From assembly GCF_009569385.1 (NCBI RefSeq), contig NZ_WBOF01000001.1, positions 2,986,001 to 3,050,000 of the forward strand: a DNA stretch of 64,000 nucleotides, in the 5' to 3' direction. Source of the stretch: Streptomyces kaniharaensis (GTDB lineage: Bacteria > Actinomycetota > Actinomycetes > Streptomycetales > Streptomycetaceae). This document shows, piece by piece, positions 1-8,271 of the stretch. Each line of letters starts with the position of its first letter. Position 1 is the stretch's first letter. Under the pieces are notes generated by a model. The model had not been told where the DNA came from. It worked only from the letters and a program-made list of their open reading frames with translations, and did no database searches. A program made the position numbers and the translations under genes.

Positions 1-736
1 GGCGCTGTTCTTCACCACCCTGGCCGCGCACGCGCTCGCCCGCGGCAAGCCCACCCAGGTGGCCCTCTTCCTGGCGCTGGCGGTGGACTCCAAGCCCTGG
101 GCGATCGCCTTCGCCCCGCTGATCCTCGCCCTGCCCCGAACCGCCTGGCTGCGCACCGCGCTCTGGTTCGCCGGGCTGGTGGCGATCGCCTGGCTGCCGT
201 TCTACCTCGGCAACCTGGACACCCTCGCCGCCGCCAAGTTCACCATCCCCAACCAGCCCGCCTCCTCGCTGCGCTGGTTCGGCGTGACCGACCCGTCCAC
301 CCCCTGGTGGGACCGGCCGACCCAGTTCGCGCTCGGCATCGGCCTCGGCAGCATCGCGGTCTGGCGGGGCCGCTGGCCGGCCGTCGTGCTGCTCGGCGCG
401 GACGCCCGGGTCCTGCTCGACCCCAGCGTCTACACGTACTACACCGCCTCGATCCTGCTCGGCACCCTGCTCTGGGACGCGGTCGGGCAGAAGCGGCTGG
501 TGCCGTGGTGGAGCTGGATCGCGCTGGCCGCGCTGTACGGCGGCACGCTGTTCATACCGTCCGACGCGGGGCGCGGCTTCGTCCGGCTCGCCTTCGTCGT
601 CATTTCGGCGGCCTACGTGCTGCTCTGGCCCACCCAGCAGACCCGCCGCCCGCGCCCCTCGTCCGACGACCCGGGCAGCGGCCGCGGCCGGCCCCGCCGG
701 CGGCGCGAGCGCGTGCTCGTCGGCACCGGGAACTAG
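1..736 (+). CDS. Polytopic membrane protein, 3' part (GT87-like)
   Basis: The reading frame is open from base 2 to the TAG at 736, so the gene is cut by the window edge; about 245 residues remain. The fragment has several hydrophobic segments in a row (for example LRTALWFAGLVAIAWLPFYL and WWSWIALAALYGGTLF) and ends in an Arg/Pro-rich cytoplasmic-looking tail. The motif around AVDSKPWA and the overall texture recall actinobacterial polyprenol-phosphate-dependent mannosyltransferase-like proteins (GT87/DUF2029), but the catalytic N-terminal part is missing. The family call is therefore weak and the substrate unknown. The next gene has its own promoter 80 bp downstream. Confidence 0.55.
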   Translation, partial: ALFFTTLAAHALARGKPTQVALFLALAVDSKPWAIAFAPLILALPRTAWLRTALWFAGLVAIAWLPFYLGNLDTLAAAKFTIPNQPASSLRWFGVTDPSTPWWDRPTQFALGIGLGSIAVWRGRWPAVVLLGADARVLLDPSVYTYYTASILLGTLLWDAVGQKRLVPWWSWIALAALYGGTLFIPSDAGRGFVRLAFVVISAAYVLLWPTQQTRRPRPSSDDPGSGRGRPRRRRERVLVGTGN

Positions 737-818
737 CGGGCCGAGCGCCGGACGTCGAGCTGGACGCCCGGCTGGGTCACCAGGTCGCGCGCGTCGTGCG
801 GGATTCCTTCGAAGCGGC

Positions 819-849
819 TTGACCCTCACGCGGCGTGAGAGACGAGCGT
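819..849 (+). promoter_or_regulatory. tipA-type MerR promoter/operator
   Basis: A TTGACC box at 819-824 and GAGCGT at 844-849 are separated by 19 bp. That spacer length is typical of MerR-family promoters. Most of the spacer is a perfect inverted repeat, CTCACG-CGG-CGTGAG (825-839). The known tipA promoter of Streptomyces lividans has the same architecture: TTGCAC, a 19-bp spacer starting CTCACGTCACGTGAGG, then CAGCGT. The site should bind the product of the gene just downstream and make it autoactivated. Confidence 0.85.
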
Positions 850-878
850 GGACGTCAGCACGAAGGGAGCACCCCCGC

Positions 879-1649
879 ATGAGCAGCGACGGATACTCGG
901 TCGGCGCCGTGGCGAAGATCGCCAAGGTGACCGTCCGCACCCTGCACCACTACGACGAGATCGGCCTGCTGTCCCCCGCGGGCCGCACCCGGGCCGGCTA
1001 CCGCCGGTACGTGGACGCCGATCTCGACCGGCTGCAGCAGATCCTGTTCTACCGCGAACTCGGGTTCCCCCTGGAAGAGATCGCGGCGATCCTGGACGAC
1101 GACTCGGTCAGCCCGAGCGAGCACCTCCGGCGGCAGCACCGGCTGCTGACCGACCGGATCAAGCACCTCCAGGACCTCGCCACGGCCGTCGAACACGCCA
1201 TGGAGGCACGGAGAATGGGCATTCAGCTGACCCCGGAAGAGAAGTTCGAGATCTTCGGCGAGGACTACAAGGAGGAGTGGGAGCAGGAGGCCGAGCAGCG
1301 CTGGGGCGACACCGAGGCCTGGGCCGAGTCGCAGCGCCGCGCCGGCTCCTACACCAAGGCCGACTGGCAGCGGATCCAGACCGAGATGACCGCCCTCAAC
1401 ACCAGCCTGGTCGAGGCGCTCACCGCCGGCGAGCCCGCCGACGGCGCCGTCGCCATGGACCTCGCCGAGGAGCACCGGCAGCACATCTGCCAGAACTTCT
1501 ACGACTGCACCTACACCATCCACCGCGGCCTGGCCGGGCTGTACGTCTCCGACCCGCGGTGGACGACCACGTACGAGAACCTCACCCCGGGCCTCGCGCA
1601 GTGGCTGCACGACGCCATCCTCGCCAACGCGGACCGGCACGAGGCCTGA
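879..1649 (+). CDS. TipAL-like MerR regulator with TipAS drug-recognition domain
   Basis: This is a 256-residue autoregulator. The start ATG at 879 follows AAGGGAG at 862-868 and sits at the same distance from the promoter as in tipA. Residues 5-75 form a MerR winged helix (YSVGAVAKIAKVTVRTLHHY). A coiled-coil linker follows, and from residue 113 comes a domain matching TipAS (MGIQLTPEEKFEIFGEDYKE), the thiopeptide-binding part of TipAL. An in-frame ATG at 1215 lies exactly where TipAS is translated on its own in S. lividans. By family knowledge the protein would sense thiostrepton-like peptides and activate its own promoter. Of the two pocket cysteines in TipAL (C207, C214), the first aligns with C210 here. 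The second, the covalent drug-attachment residue, aligns with G217. Ligand binding may therefore be non-covalent or the ligand different. Confidence 0.9.
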   Translation: MSSDGYSVGAVAKIAKVTVRTLHHYDEIGLLSPAGRTRAGYRRYVDADLDRLQQILFYRELGFPLEEIAAILDDDSVSPSEHLRRQHRLLTDRIKHLQDLATAVEHAMEARRMGIQLTPEEKFEIFGEDYKEEWEQEAEQRWGDTEAWAESQRRAGSYTKADWQRIQTEMTALNTSLVEALTAGEPADGAVAMDLAEEHRQHICQNFYDCTYTIHRGLAGLYVSDPRWTTTYENLTPGLAQWLHDAILANADRHEA

Positions 1650-1657
1650 CGGAACCG

Positions 1658-2716
1658 CTACGCGACCCCGTGGCCGAAGCCGCGCCGGTAGGCCGTCGGG
1701 GAGGTGCGCATCACGCGGCCGAAGTGGTGACGGAACGTCGCCGCGCTCTCGAAGCCGACCGCGGCGGCGATCTCCTCGACCGTCCCCTCCGGGGACTCCA
1801 GCAACGGGAGACTGGCCGCGATGCGCTGGGTGACGACCCAGCGCATCGGGCTGGTCCCGTTGCGGGCCGTGAAGTGCCGCAGGTACGAGCGGTCGGACAT
1901 CCGCGCGGACCGGGCCAGCGCCGAAATGGTCAGCGGCGACGACAGGTTGGCCATCGCCCACTGCATGCTGCGGGCGATCCCGTCGTCCTCCTCCTCGACC
2001 GGCCGCACCGCCGCCTCGATGAACTGGGCCTGCCCGCCGTCCCGGTGCGGCGGCACCACGAACCGGCGGGCGACGCTGTTGGCCACCTTGGCGCCGTGAT
2101 CCCGGCGCACCAGGTGCAGGCACAGGTCGATCCCGGCCGCGCTGCCAGCGCTGGTGAGCACGTCCCCGTCGTCCACGTACAGCACGTCCGGATTGACCCG
2201 CACCCGCGGGTACCGCTGCTGGAGCAGTTCGGCGTACCGCCAGTGGGTGGTCGCCTCCCGGCCGTCCAGCAGCCCGGCGGCGGCCAGGGCGAAGGCGCCC
2301 CCGCAGATCGAGACGATCCGGGCGCCGCGCTCGTGCGCCGTCCGCAGCGCGGCCACCAGCCCCGGCGAGACCCCCACGCCGCCGAGCGCGTTCGGCACCC
2401 CGGGGACCACCACGGTGTCGGCCGCCGCCAGCTCGTCGAGCCCGTGCCGGGCCACCATCGCGAACCCGCCCACCGCGTCCAGGGCCGTCCCCGGCCGGTC
2501 GGCGCACACCTTCAGGCCGTACCAGGGCGCCGCCAGCAGGCCGGTCAGCTCCGGCCGGGCGAGCCCGAACACCTCCACCACCACCCCGAGTTCGAACGGT
2601 GCCATGCCGGGGAAGGCGTACACCGCCACGTCGTGCACCGGCTCCGGCCGCCGCCCGATGGCGACCGGCACCGGCTCGGGCGTGACGATCCGTCCCTCGG
2701 CGTGCTGCTCGACCAT
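1658..2716 (-). CDS. GlxA-type AraC transcriptional regulator (DJ-1/PfpI + AraC HTH)
   Basis: The protein has 352 residues. It starts at ATG 2716, eight bases after an AGGGGG ribosome-binding site; longer readings extend into non-coding sequence. Residues about 25-195 are a DJ-1/PfpI-like domain with the nucleophile-elbow sequence SICGGAFALAAAGLLDGRE. Residues about 250-350 are a two-helix AraC/XylS DNA-binding region (TISALARSARMSDRSYLRHF and EEIAAAVGFESAATFRHHFG). This is the layout of GlxA/ArgR-type regulators; in Streptomyces the family includes AdpA. The N-terminal extension of about 25 residues is not conserved. The gene is convergent with the tipA-like gene (8 bp apart) and divergent from the sigma factor at 2951. 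The ligand and targets cannot be read from the sequence. Confidence 0.85.
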   Translation of the reverse strand: MVEQHAEGRIVTPEPVPVAIGRRPEPVHDVAVYAFPGMAPFELGVVVEVFGLARPELTGLLAAPWYGLKVCADRPGTALDAVGGFAMVARHGLDELAAADTVVVPGVPNALGGVGVSPGLVAALRTAHERGARIVSICGGAFALAAAGLLDGREATTHWRYAELLQQRYPRVRVNPDVLYVDDGDVLTSAGSAAGIDLCLHLVRRDHGAKVANSVARRFVVPPHRDGGQAQFIEAAVRPVEEEDDGIARSMQWAMANLSSPLTISALARSARMSDRSYLRHFTARNGTSPMRWVVTQRIAASLPLLESPEGTVEEIAAAVGFESAATFRHHFGRVMRTSPTAYRRGFGHGVA

Positions 2717-2950
2717 GCGAACCCCCTGCTCACGGGTGGCGGAACGCCGGTGAGTGTAGCCGCCCCGGCCAGCCCGGAATTTTCTTCGAATCCACCTGCA
2801 ACCTCCGCCCCGGTCGAACGTCCTTTGGTACGGGGCGGAGGGATTCGGGCCGACGGGGGCTGGGAGGATCTCTCCGATCATGATCTTGATCAGGTGATGT
2901 GGCGGTCCGGCACGCGCCGGAACCGTCCCGGGGGAGAGCGGAAAACGCAC

Positions 2951-3628
2951 ATGTCCATGGCCATCGGGCCGCTCGCCGGACCAACACGGGGGCGCGGCTT
3001 CTCCATCCGCGGAGCCGTCGCCGTACTGTTCGGCGCCCAGGAGGCCGGCGAGCCGATCGCCGGCCCCACCGCCGACCAGCAGGCGGCGCAGCGCCGCTCC
3101 GGCTTCCGGCTGCTGCGCGGCGGCCGCAGGCCCGCGGAGGACCGGCCCACCCTCACCGACCTGTACCACGCCCACCGGCTGGGCCTGGTCCGGATGGCCG
3201 TCCTGCTGGTCGACCACCAGGACCTCGCGGAGGACGTCGTCCAGGAGGCCTTCACCCAGCTCTACCAGCGCCACGGCGAGGACCTGGACGACCTCGACAA
3301 CGCGCTCGGCTACCTGCGCACGGCGGTCGTCAACGGCGCCCGCTCGATGCTGCGCCGCCGCAAGACGGCCCGCGAGTACGTGCCGCCGCACGAGGCCGAC
3401 GCGCCGTCGGCCGAGGACCACGCGGTGCTCAACGACGAGCACCGGCGCGTGCTGGTGGCGCTGCAGGAGCTGACCCCCCGCCAGCGCGAGGTGCTGGTGC
3501 TGCGCTACTGGTCCGACATGTCCGAGGCGCAGATAGCCGAGACCCTGGGGCTGTCCCGGGGCGCCGTGAAGTCCACCGCCAGCCGGGCCCTGGACGCTCT
3601 GGAAAAGTACCTGGAGAAGGTTCGATGA
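2951..3628 (+). CDS. ECF-type RNA polymerase sigma factor (SigE-like)
   Basis: The protein has 225 residues. ATG 2951 lies about 14 bp after GGGGGAG; a second ATG two codons on is possible. After a 70-residue non-conserved, basic N-terminal extension there is a sigma-70 region 2 (LYHAHRLGLVRMAVLLVDHQ, then DLAEDVVQEAFTQLYQRH). The region 4 helix-turn-helix follows (LTPRQREVLVLRYWSDMSEA and QIAETLGLSRGAVKSTASRA). Regions 3 and 1.1 are absent, as in ECF sigmas. Its stop overlaps the ATG of the next gene (ATGA at 3625-3628), so the two are translationally coupled. The partner's membrane-anchored layout suggests it controls this sigma. The N-terminal extension is longer than usual for ECF factors. 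Confidence 0.88.
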   Translation: MSMAIGPLAGPTRGRGFSIRGAVAVLFGAQEAGEPIAGPTADQQAAQRRSGFRLLRGGRRPAEDRPTLTDLYHAHRLGLVRMAVLLVDHQDLAEDVVQEAFTQLYQRHGEDLDDLDNALGYLRTAVVNGARSMLRRRKTAREYVPPHEADAPSAEDHAVLNDEHRRVLVALQELTPRQREVLVLRYWSDMSEAQIAETLGLSRGAVKSTASRALDALEKYLEKVR

Positions 3629-5058
3629 CCGAGAAGTTCCCCCGCCGGATCGGCGGCGACGGCGACGGGCCGGCCGAGACACCGACGGAACGGCTGCTGC
3701 GCGAGGCGATGAACGCCCGCACGTCCCTGATCACCGCGCACGACCTGCGCCCGGCCGCACCCCCCAATCGCCGGATCCGCCGCCTGCGGCCGGTCTACGC
3801 CGTCACGGTCCCGCTGCTCGGCCTGGCCGCCGCCATGGCGATCGGCGTGGTCACGCTCCACGGAAGCCCGGTGGCCGACCACGAGGTCCCGCCGGCCGCC
3901 ACCGTGACGGCCTCCCCGAGCCCGACCCCCACGGCGACGCCCACCGAAACCCCCACCCCCACGGCCACCCCGACCGACACCGCCACCCCGTCGAGCACCT
4001 CCGAGACCGTCGCCCCCCTCGGCGACGACATGCCGTCCGCCGACCCGACGCCGAGCAGCACCGGCATCCCCCTGGGCTCGGCGAGACCGTACACGTTCCG
4101 GGGCGTGAAGCTGAAGATCCCCGCGGGCTGGCGGGTCGCGGACCCAGTCGGTTTCCACCTGTGCGTCCTGAGCCCGGGGGCGCCGCAGGACGCCGGCTAC
4201 AGCGACTGCCAGCCCTACGGCGTCGAGTTGTCGGTGTTCGACACGGAGCCGCAGAACTGGCCGTCGACCGCTGATCTCGACGCCGAAGGTGGCTGGGCCC
4301 ACCAGCCCTACTGCCCGGTCTGGGGCAACCCGCACGCGCCCGCGGGCGAGTCGATCAACAGCGTCGGCCCGACGAAGAGCACCCCCACCGTGGCCGGCCG
4401 CTCCGCGCTCAAGTCGCAGTGGAAGGTGACCTGCGGCAAGGACGCCTTCACGGCTCAGATGTGGGCGCTGCCCAAGGACCAGGTGTTCGTCTCGGCGATC
4501 GGTCTCAAGGACGACTACCAGCCGGGCCTGATGTCGATCGTCAACAGCCTGGACGTCAGCGGCCGTCCCGCGCTCGCGGCCTCGTCGACCCCCTCGGGTT
4601 TCCCGAGCGCCCCGCCCGGCGTCAGCGTCACGTTCAGCCAGATCGGTTCGCAGGTGAAGGTGAAGGGTGCGCCTGCCATCTTCTCGGTGATCTACCAGAA
4701 CACCGGCCAGACCAACTACGCCGCCGTCGAGCCGCTGGTCTTCACGGAGACCTACGCGGGTACGCCAAGCAGTCCGGTCCCCATGAATCTGGGAAAGTTG
4801 GAGCGCCAGGACGGTGACACCTGGGTCCAGCTCCCGGTTTCGCCCGGCGGTGGCATGGATTATGCGATGGCGCCCAGGACGGCCTCCTTCCCGCTGGCGC
4901 CGGGCCAGAGCAGGACGGTGACGTACCGGCTGACGCTGGACGGCGACGACGGCCCCGGAGCGATGCCGGTGACGGCCCAAGCGGTGCTGCCGTACGACGG
5001 CACGCAGCGGCTGACCGTGCTCGGGACGCGCTCCGTCGCGGTGGAGGTCGTGAAGTAG
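3625..5058 (+). CDS. Membrane-anchored partner of the upstream sigma factor (putative anti-sigma)
   Basis: This 477-residue protein overlaps the sigma gene by four bases. Residues 1-55 are charged and cytoplasmic-looking (ERLLREAMNARTSLITAHDL). Residues about 58-78 form one transmembrane helix (VYAVTVPLLGLAAAMAIGVV). Residues 85-135 are a Thr/Pro/Ser spacer (PTPTATPTETPTPTATPTDT), as in wall-spanning linkers. The rest is an extracytoplasmic domain with three or four cysteines and a C-terminal beta-rich part (FSVIYQNTGQTNYAAVEPLV) that resembles secreted DUF4232-type modules. The layout fits a sensor that releases the sigma on an external signal. No zinc anti-sigma HxxxCxxC motif is visible, so the anti-sigma role rests on gene position and topology. 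Confidence 0.75.
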   Translation: MTEKFPRRIGGDGDGPAETPTERLLREAMNARTSLITAHDLRPAAPPNRRIRRLRPVYAVTVPLLGLAAAMAIGVVTLHGSPVADHEVPPAATVTASPSPTPTATPTETPTPTATPTDTATPSSTSETVAPLGDDMPSADPTPSSTGIPLGSARPYTFRGVKLKIPAGWRVADPVGFHLCVLSPGAPQDAGYSDCQPYGVELSVFDTEPQNWPSTADLDAEGGWAHQPYCPVWGNPHAPAGESINSVGPTKSTPTVAGRSALKSQWKVTCGKDAFTAQMWALPKDQVFVSAIGLKDDYQPGLMSIVNSLDVSGRPALAASSTPSGFPSAPPGVSVTFSQIGSQVKVKGAPAIFSVIYQNTGQTNYAAVEPLVFTETYAGTPSSPVPMNLGKLERQDGDTWVQLPVSPGGGMDYAMAPRTASFPLAPGQSRTVTYRLTLDGDDGPGAMPVTAQAVLPYDGTQRLTVLGTRSVAVEVVK

Positions 5059-5086
5059 TACCCGTCAGACCGCCGTTGAGGTGTCG

Positions 5087-5110
5087 CGCCCAGGGGATAT
5101 CCCCTGGGCG
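5087..5110. repeat. Perfect 24-bp palindrome
   Basis: The 12 bases CGCCCAGGGGAT are followed directly by their exact reverse complement, with no loop. It lies 29 bp after the stop of the anti-sigma-like gene and 46 bp before a separate strong hairpin. A loopless palindrome is a poor terminator but a good dyad site for a dimeric protein. Its role is unknown. Confidence 0.7.
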
Positions 5111-5155
5111 AAAGGACGCGTCGCTAAGACCCTCCCGTCGCTGAGCCCGCACGCA

Positions 5156-5199
5156 CGAGGGCCCGGCCTCCCCGCTCACCCGGGGAGGCCGGGCCCTCG
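5156..5199. terminator. Bidirectional hairpin terminator
   Basis: An 18-bp perfect stem (CGAGGGCCCGGCCTCCCC and its complement) carries an 8-base loop. It sits between the convergent genes ending at 5058 and 5214 and can serve both. It has no T-run, as is usual in Streptomyces. Confidence 0.85.
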
Positions 5200-5213
5200 G
5201 GCGTTCAGCCGGC

Positions 5214-6713
5214 TCAGGCCAGCGAGGCCATCCAGGCCTCGACGTCCTCGGCGCGGCGCGGCAGGCCGGCCGAGAGGTTCTCGTTGCCGTCGGCGGTGAC
5301 CAGGATGTCGTCCTCGATCCGGACGCCGATGCCGCGGTACTCCTCCGGCACGGTCAGGTCGTCCTGCTGGAAGTACAGGCCGGGCTCGACCGTGAGGACC
5401 ATGCCGGGCACCAGCAGGGCGTCGACGTGCTCCTCGCGGCGGGAGTGGGCGCAGTCGTGGACGTCCAGGCCGAGCATGTGGCCGGTGCCGTGCAGCGTCC
5501 AGCGGCGCTGGAGGCCGAGCTCCAGGACCTTCTCGACGTCGTACACCGAGCCGTCGAGCAGGCCCCAGGCGAGCAGGCGCTCGGCGAGCACGCGCTGGGA
5601 GGCCTCGTGGAAGTCGCGGAAGCGGGCGCCGGGCCTCACCGCGGCGATGCCGGCCTCCTGGGCGTCGTGGACGGCCTGGTAGATCTTCCGCTGCAGGTCG
5701 GTGAACCGGCCGTTGATCGGCAGGGTGCGGGTGACGTCGGCGGTGTAGAGGGTGTGCGTCTCCACGCCGGCGTCGAGCAGCAGCAGCTCGCCGGGGCGGA
5801 CGTCGCCGTCGTTGCGGACCCAGTGCAGGGTGGTGGCGTGCGGGCCGGCGGCGGCGATGGTGCCGTAGCCGACGTCGTTGCCCTCGACCCGGGCGCGGCG
5901 CCAGAAGGTGCCCTCGATCCAGCGCTCGGACGTGGCGACGGCCTGGCCGAGCTCGCGGACGACGTCGGTGAAGCCCTTGACGGTGGCGTCGCAGGCGGCG
6001 CGCAGCTCGCCGATCTCCCACTCGTCCTTGACCAGCCGCAGGCCGCTCAGGAACTCCTTGAGCTCGGCGTCCTTCCCGGCGTCGAGGACGTCGGCGAGGG
6101 CGGCCTCCAGCCCGGCGTCGTAGCCGCGGACCATCCGGGTGGGGGCGGTGGAGTCCTTGGCGCGCGCGGCGAGCTCGTCGGCGGCCTTGCGGACGTCGCG
6201 GACGGGCAGGCCGAGCAGCTGCTCCTGCTCGGTGAGGCTGTGCCGGCGGCCGACCCACAGCTCGCCGTAGCCGTCGAGCCAGAACTCGCCGTTCTCGCGG
6301 TCGGAGCGGGGCAGCAGGTAGAGGCCGAACTCGTGGCCGGCGTCGCCGGTGGGCTCGGCGACGAGGACGGCGTCCTCGGTCTGGTCGCCGGTGAGGTGCA
6401 CGTACTCGCTGGCGGCGCGGAAGCCGTAGTCGGTGTCGTTGGCCCGGACCCGCAGGTTGCCGGCCGGGATCACCAGGCGCTCACCGGGGTGGGCGGCGGA
6501 GAGCTTGGCGCGCCGCTCGGCCGCGTACGGGGCCTGGGCGACGGGGGCGAGGCCGTGCAGCTCGGTGTCGGCCCAGCCGGTCTTCATCGAGGCGGCCAGT
6601 TCGTCGGAGACCTCGGAGTACAGGCCGTTCTTGCGGCCCTTGAACTGCTGGGGCTCCTCGCCGCCGGTGGCCTCGGGGTTCTCGGCCACGGCCGGGGTGC
6701 GGTCCTCGGTCAC
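5214..6713 (-). CDS. Xaa-Pro aminopeptidase (M24 family, aminopeptidase P)
   Basis: The protein has 499 residues and removes N-terminal residues that precede proline. GTG 6713 is preferred as start because AAGGAGG lies eight bases upstream; a TTG two codons earlier sits too close to it. Residues 50-220 are the aminopeptidase P N-terminal domain (PAGNLRVRANDTDYGFRAAS). Residues 240-480 are the pita-bread metallopeptidase fold, with all dinuclear metal ligands visible: Asp in LLLDAGVETHTLYTADVTRT (two aspartates), His in HGTGHMLGLDVHD, Glu in LTVEPGLY and Glu in GVRIEDDILV. It is a cytoplasmic housekeeping enzyme of peptide turnover and is monocistronic, with a terminator just beyond the stop. 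Confidence 0.93.
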   Translation of the reverse strand: MTEDRTPAVAENPEATGGEEPQQFKGRKNGLYSEVSDELAASMKTGWADTELHGLAPVAQAPYAAERRAKLSAAHPGERLVIPAGNLRVRANDTDYGFRAASEYVHLTGDQTEDAVLVAEPTGDAGHEFGLYLLPRSDRENGEFWLDGYGELWVGRRHSLTEQEQLLGLPVRDVRKAADELAARAKDSTAPTRMVRGYDAGLEAALADVLDAGKDAELKEFLSGLRLVKDEWEIGELRAACDATVKGFTDVVRELGQAVATSERWIEGTFWRRARVEGNDVGYGTIAAAGPHATTLHWVRNDGDVRPGELLLLDAGVETHTLYTADVTRTLPINGRFTDLQRKIYQAVHDAQEAGIAAVRPGARFRDFHEASQRVLAERLLAWGLLDGSVYDVEKVLELGLQRRWTLHGTGHMLGLDVHDCAHSRREEHVDALLVPGMVLTVEPGLYFQQDDLTVPEEYRGIGVRIEDDILVTADGNENLSAGLPRRAEDVEAWMASLA

Positions 6714-6837
6714 GTACAACGCCTCCTTGGGGGTGGTGCCGCCCGCCCATGGGGGATGTCGGATCGCGACACGTGTGGGCGGCCGTGCGTTCCATGGTAC
6801 GGACGCCCGGTCGCCCGCTGTTTCGAGGCCGGGGCGG

Positions 6838-8271
6838 CTATTCGAACCGGGCTCCGAGCAGCATCAGGTCGTCGGTGGCGGGAGCGGCGCCGCGGTCGGG
6901 GCAGACGGCGAGCAGGTGGGCGCAGAGCAGGTCGGGGTCGAGCCGCACGTCGCGCGGGGCGTCGGCGGCCGCGCGGCGCAGGTTGGCCTGCCCGGCGTGC
7001 AGGGTGCGGCCGCAGCGGCGGGCGAGGCCCTCGGTGTAGAGCAGCAGGGTGTCGCCGCGTTCGGCGGTGAACTCGACGCCGGGGGCCTCCCAGCAGGCGA
7101 GCATGCCGAGCGGGGCGGAGAGCGAGGTCTCGACGAACTCGGCGCCGTGCCGGTCGACCAGGATCGGCGGGCAGTGCCCGGCGCCGGCCAGGGTGATCCG
7201 GCGCTCGTCGGGTTCGACCCAGGCGTAGACGGCAGTGGCGGTGCGGCTGGGTTCGGTGGTCTTGAGCAGCAGTTCTAGGTCGCCGAGGACGGAGACCGGG
7301 TCCTCGCCCTCCAGCACCGCGTACGCCCGCAGCGCGGCCCGGATCCGGCCCATGGCGGCGGCGGCGCCGGGGGCGGAGCCGGGGCCGGCGCCCGGTCCGT
7401 CGCCGGAGACGGAGCCGACGGTGAGGCCGACGGTGCCGTCGGGCAGCGGGATGGCGTCGTACCAGTCGCTGCCGCACGAGCGGTCGAGGGCGGCGGGGAC
7501 GAGCCGGGCGGCGAGCCGCAGCCCGACGGGCTGGGGAAGCCGGTCGGGCAGCAGGCCGCGGCGCAGGGCCTCGGTGGTGTGCCGGACCTTGTCGGCCTCC
7601 AGTTGCTTGGCGAGCAGCGGCGCGGCGAACCGGCAGTAGTGGTGGGCGAGTTCGCGCTGGCGCTCGGTGGGTTCGGCGGGCCGGTCGAAGAACCAGACGG
7701 CGGCGGCGACCGGGCCGTCCTCCTCGGTGGCGAGCGGCAGGCCGTAGCAGCCGCCGAGGCCGAGGTGGGCGGCGAGTTCGCGCAGCCGGGCGCCGGTGGC
7801 GGGGTCGGCGGCGAGGTCGGGGGAGTGCAGCAGCTCGGGCCGGTCGTGGTCGCGCAGCAGCCGGGCGAGCAGGCTCTGCTCGGGCGGGACGGTCTCCAGG
7901 GCCCCGAGGCTGGCGCGGTCGAGGCCGAGACCGACGGGCTGGCCGGGGCCGCCGCGGGGCCGCCGGGTGACCAGGACGCCGCGGCCGGCGCCGAGCAGGT
8001 CGGCGCCGGAGGCGAGCACGGCGGCGAGGGTGGCGTCGAGGCCGCGGGCGCGGGCGAGCCGTTCGGTGTGTTCGTGCAGGCTGGTGAAATCGGACAGCCG
8101 TCCGACCAAACGGTCCTGCACCCCGGCGGACGGTGCCATGCGGGGGTCCGCCGCGCCGTCCTCGGCGTCGGCGGGGCCGGGCAGGCCCGGCGGGTCGAGG
8201 ACGGAGAGCCCGCCGGCGCAGCCGGGCTCGCCCGGCTCGGAGGGTGTCGACGACGGGTTCGGCTCGGTCAT
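6838..8271 (-). CDS. PP2C-type phosphatase with GAF domain (SpoIIE-like)
   Basis: The protein has 477 residues. ATG 8271 opens a variable Pro/Gly-rich region of about 55 residues. A GAF-like sensor follows (about 70-230, LARARGLDATLAAVLASGAD and WFFDRPAEPTERQRELAHHY). A SpoIIE/RsbU serine phosphatase domain occupies about 250-475. Motifs seen include SDWYDAIPLPDGTVGLTVGS, GDGPGAG, AVYAWVEPDERRITLAGAGH and GDTLLLYTEGLARR. The canonical metal-binding aspartates are partly kept: the GDWYD motif of the family reads SDWYD here, and VGSVSGDG stands where VGDVMGHG is usual, so one metal ligand differs. Such proteins usually dephosphorylate anti-anti-sigma factors in partner-switching cascades. The RsbW-like ATPase at 10785 is a possible relative in the same network. 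Confidence 0.85.
   Translation of the reverse strand: MTEPNPSSTPSEPGEPGCAGGLSVLDPPGLPGPADAEDGAADPRMAPSAGVQDRLVGRLSDFTSLHEHTERLARARGLDATLAAVLASGADLLGAGRGVLVTRRPRGGPGQPVGLGLDRASLGALETVPPEQSLLARLLRDHDRPELLHSPDLAADPATGARLRELAAHLGLGGCYGLPLATEEDGPVAAAVWFFDRPAEPTERQRELAHHYCRFAAPLLAKQLEADKVRHTTEALRRGLLPDRLPQPVGLRLAARLVPAALDRSCGSDWYDAIPLPDGTVGLTVGSVSGDGPGAGPGSAPGAAAAMGRIRAALRAYAVLEGEDPVSVLGDLELLLKTTEPSRTATAVYAWVEPDERRITLAGAGHCPPILVDRHGAEFVETSLSAPLGMLACWEAPGVEFTAERGDTLLLYTEGLARRCGRTLHAGQANLRRAAADAPRDVRLDPDLLCAHLLAVCPDRGAAPATDDLMLLGARFE

Noticed and set aside
848-3628. 926-residue open frame ending in the sigma factor
   Set aside because: Only the last 225 codons look like protein. The upstream part is an Arg/Pro-rich reading of the antisense of two other genes.
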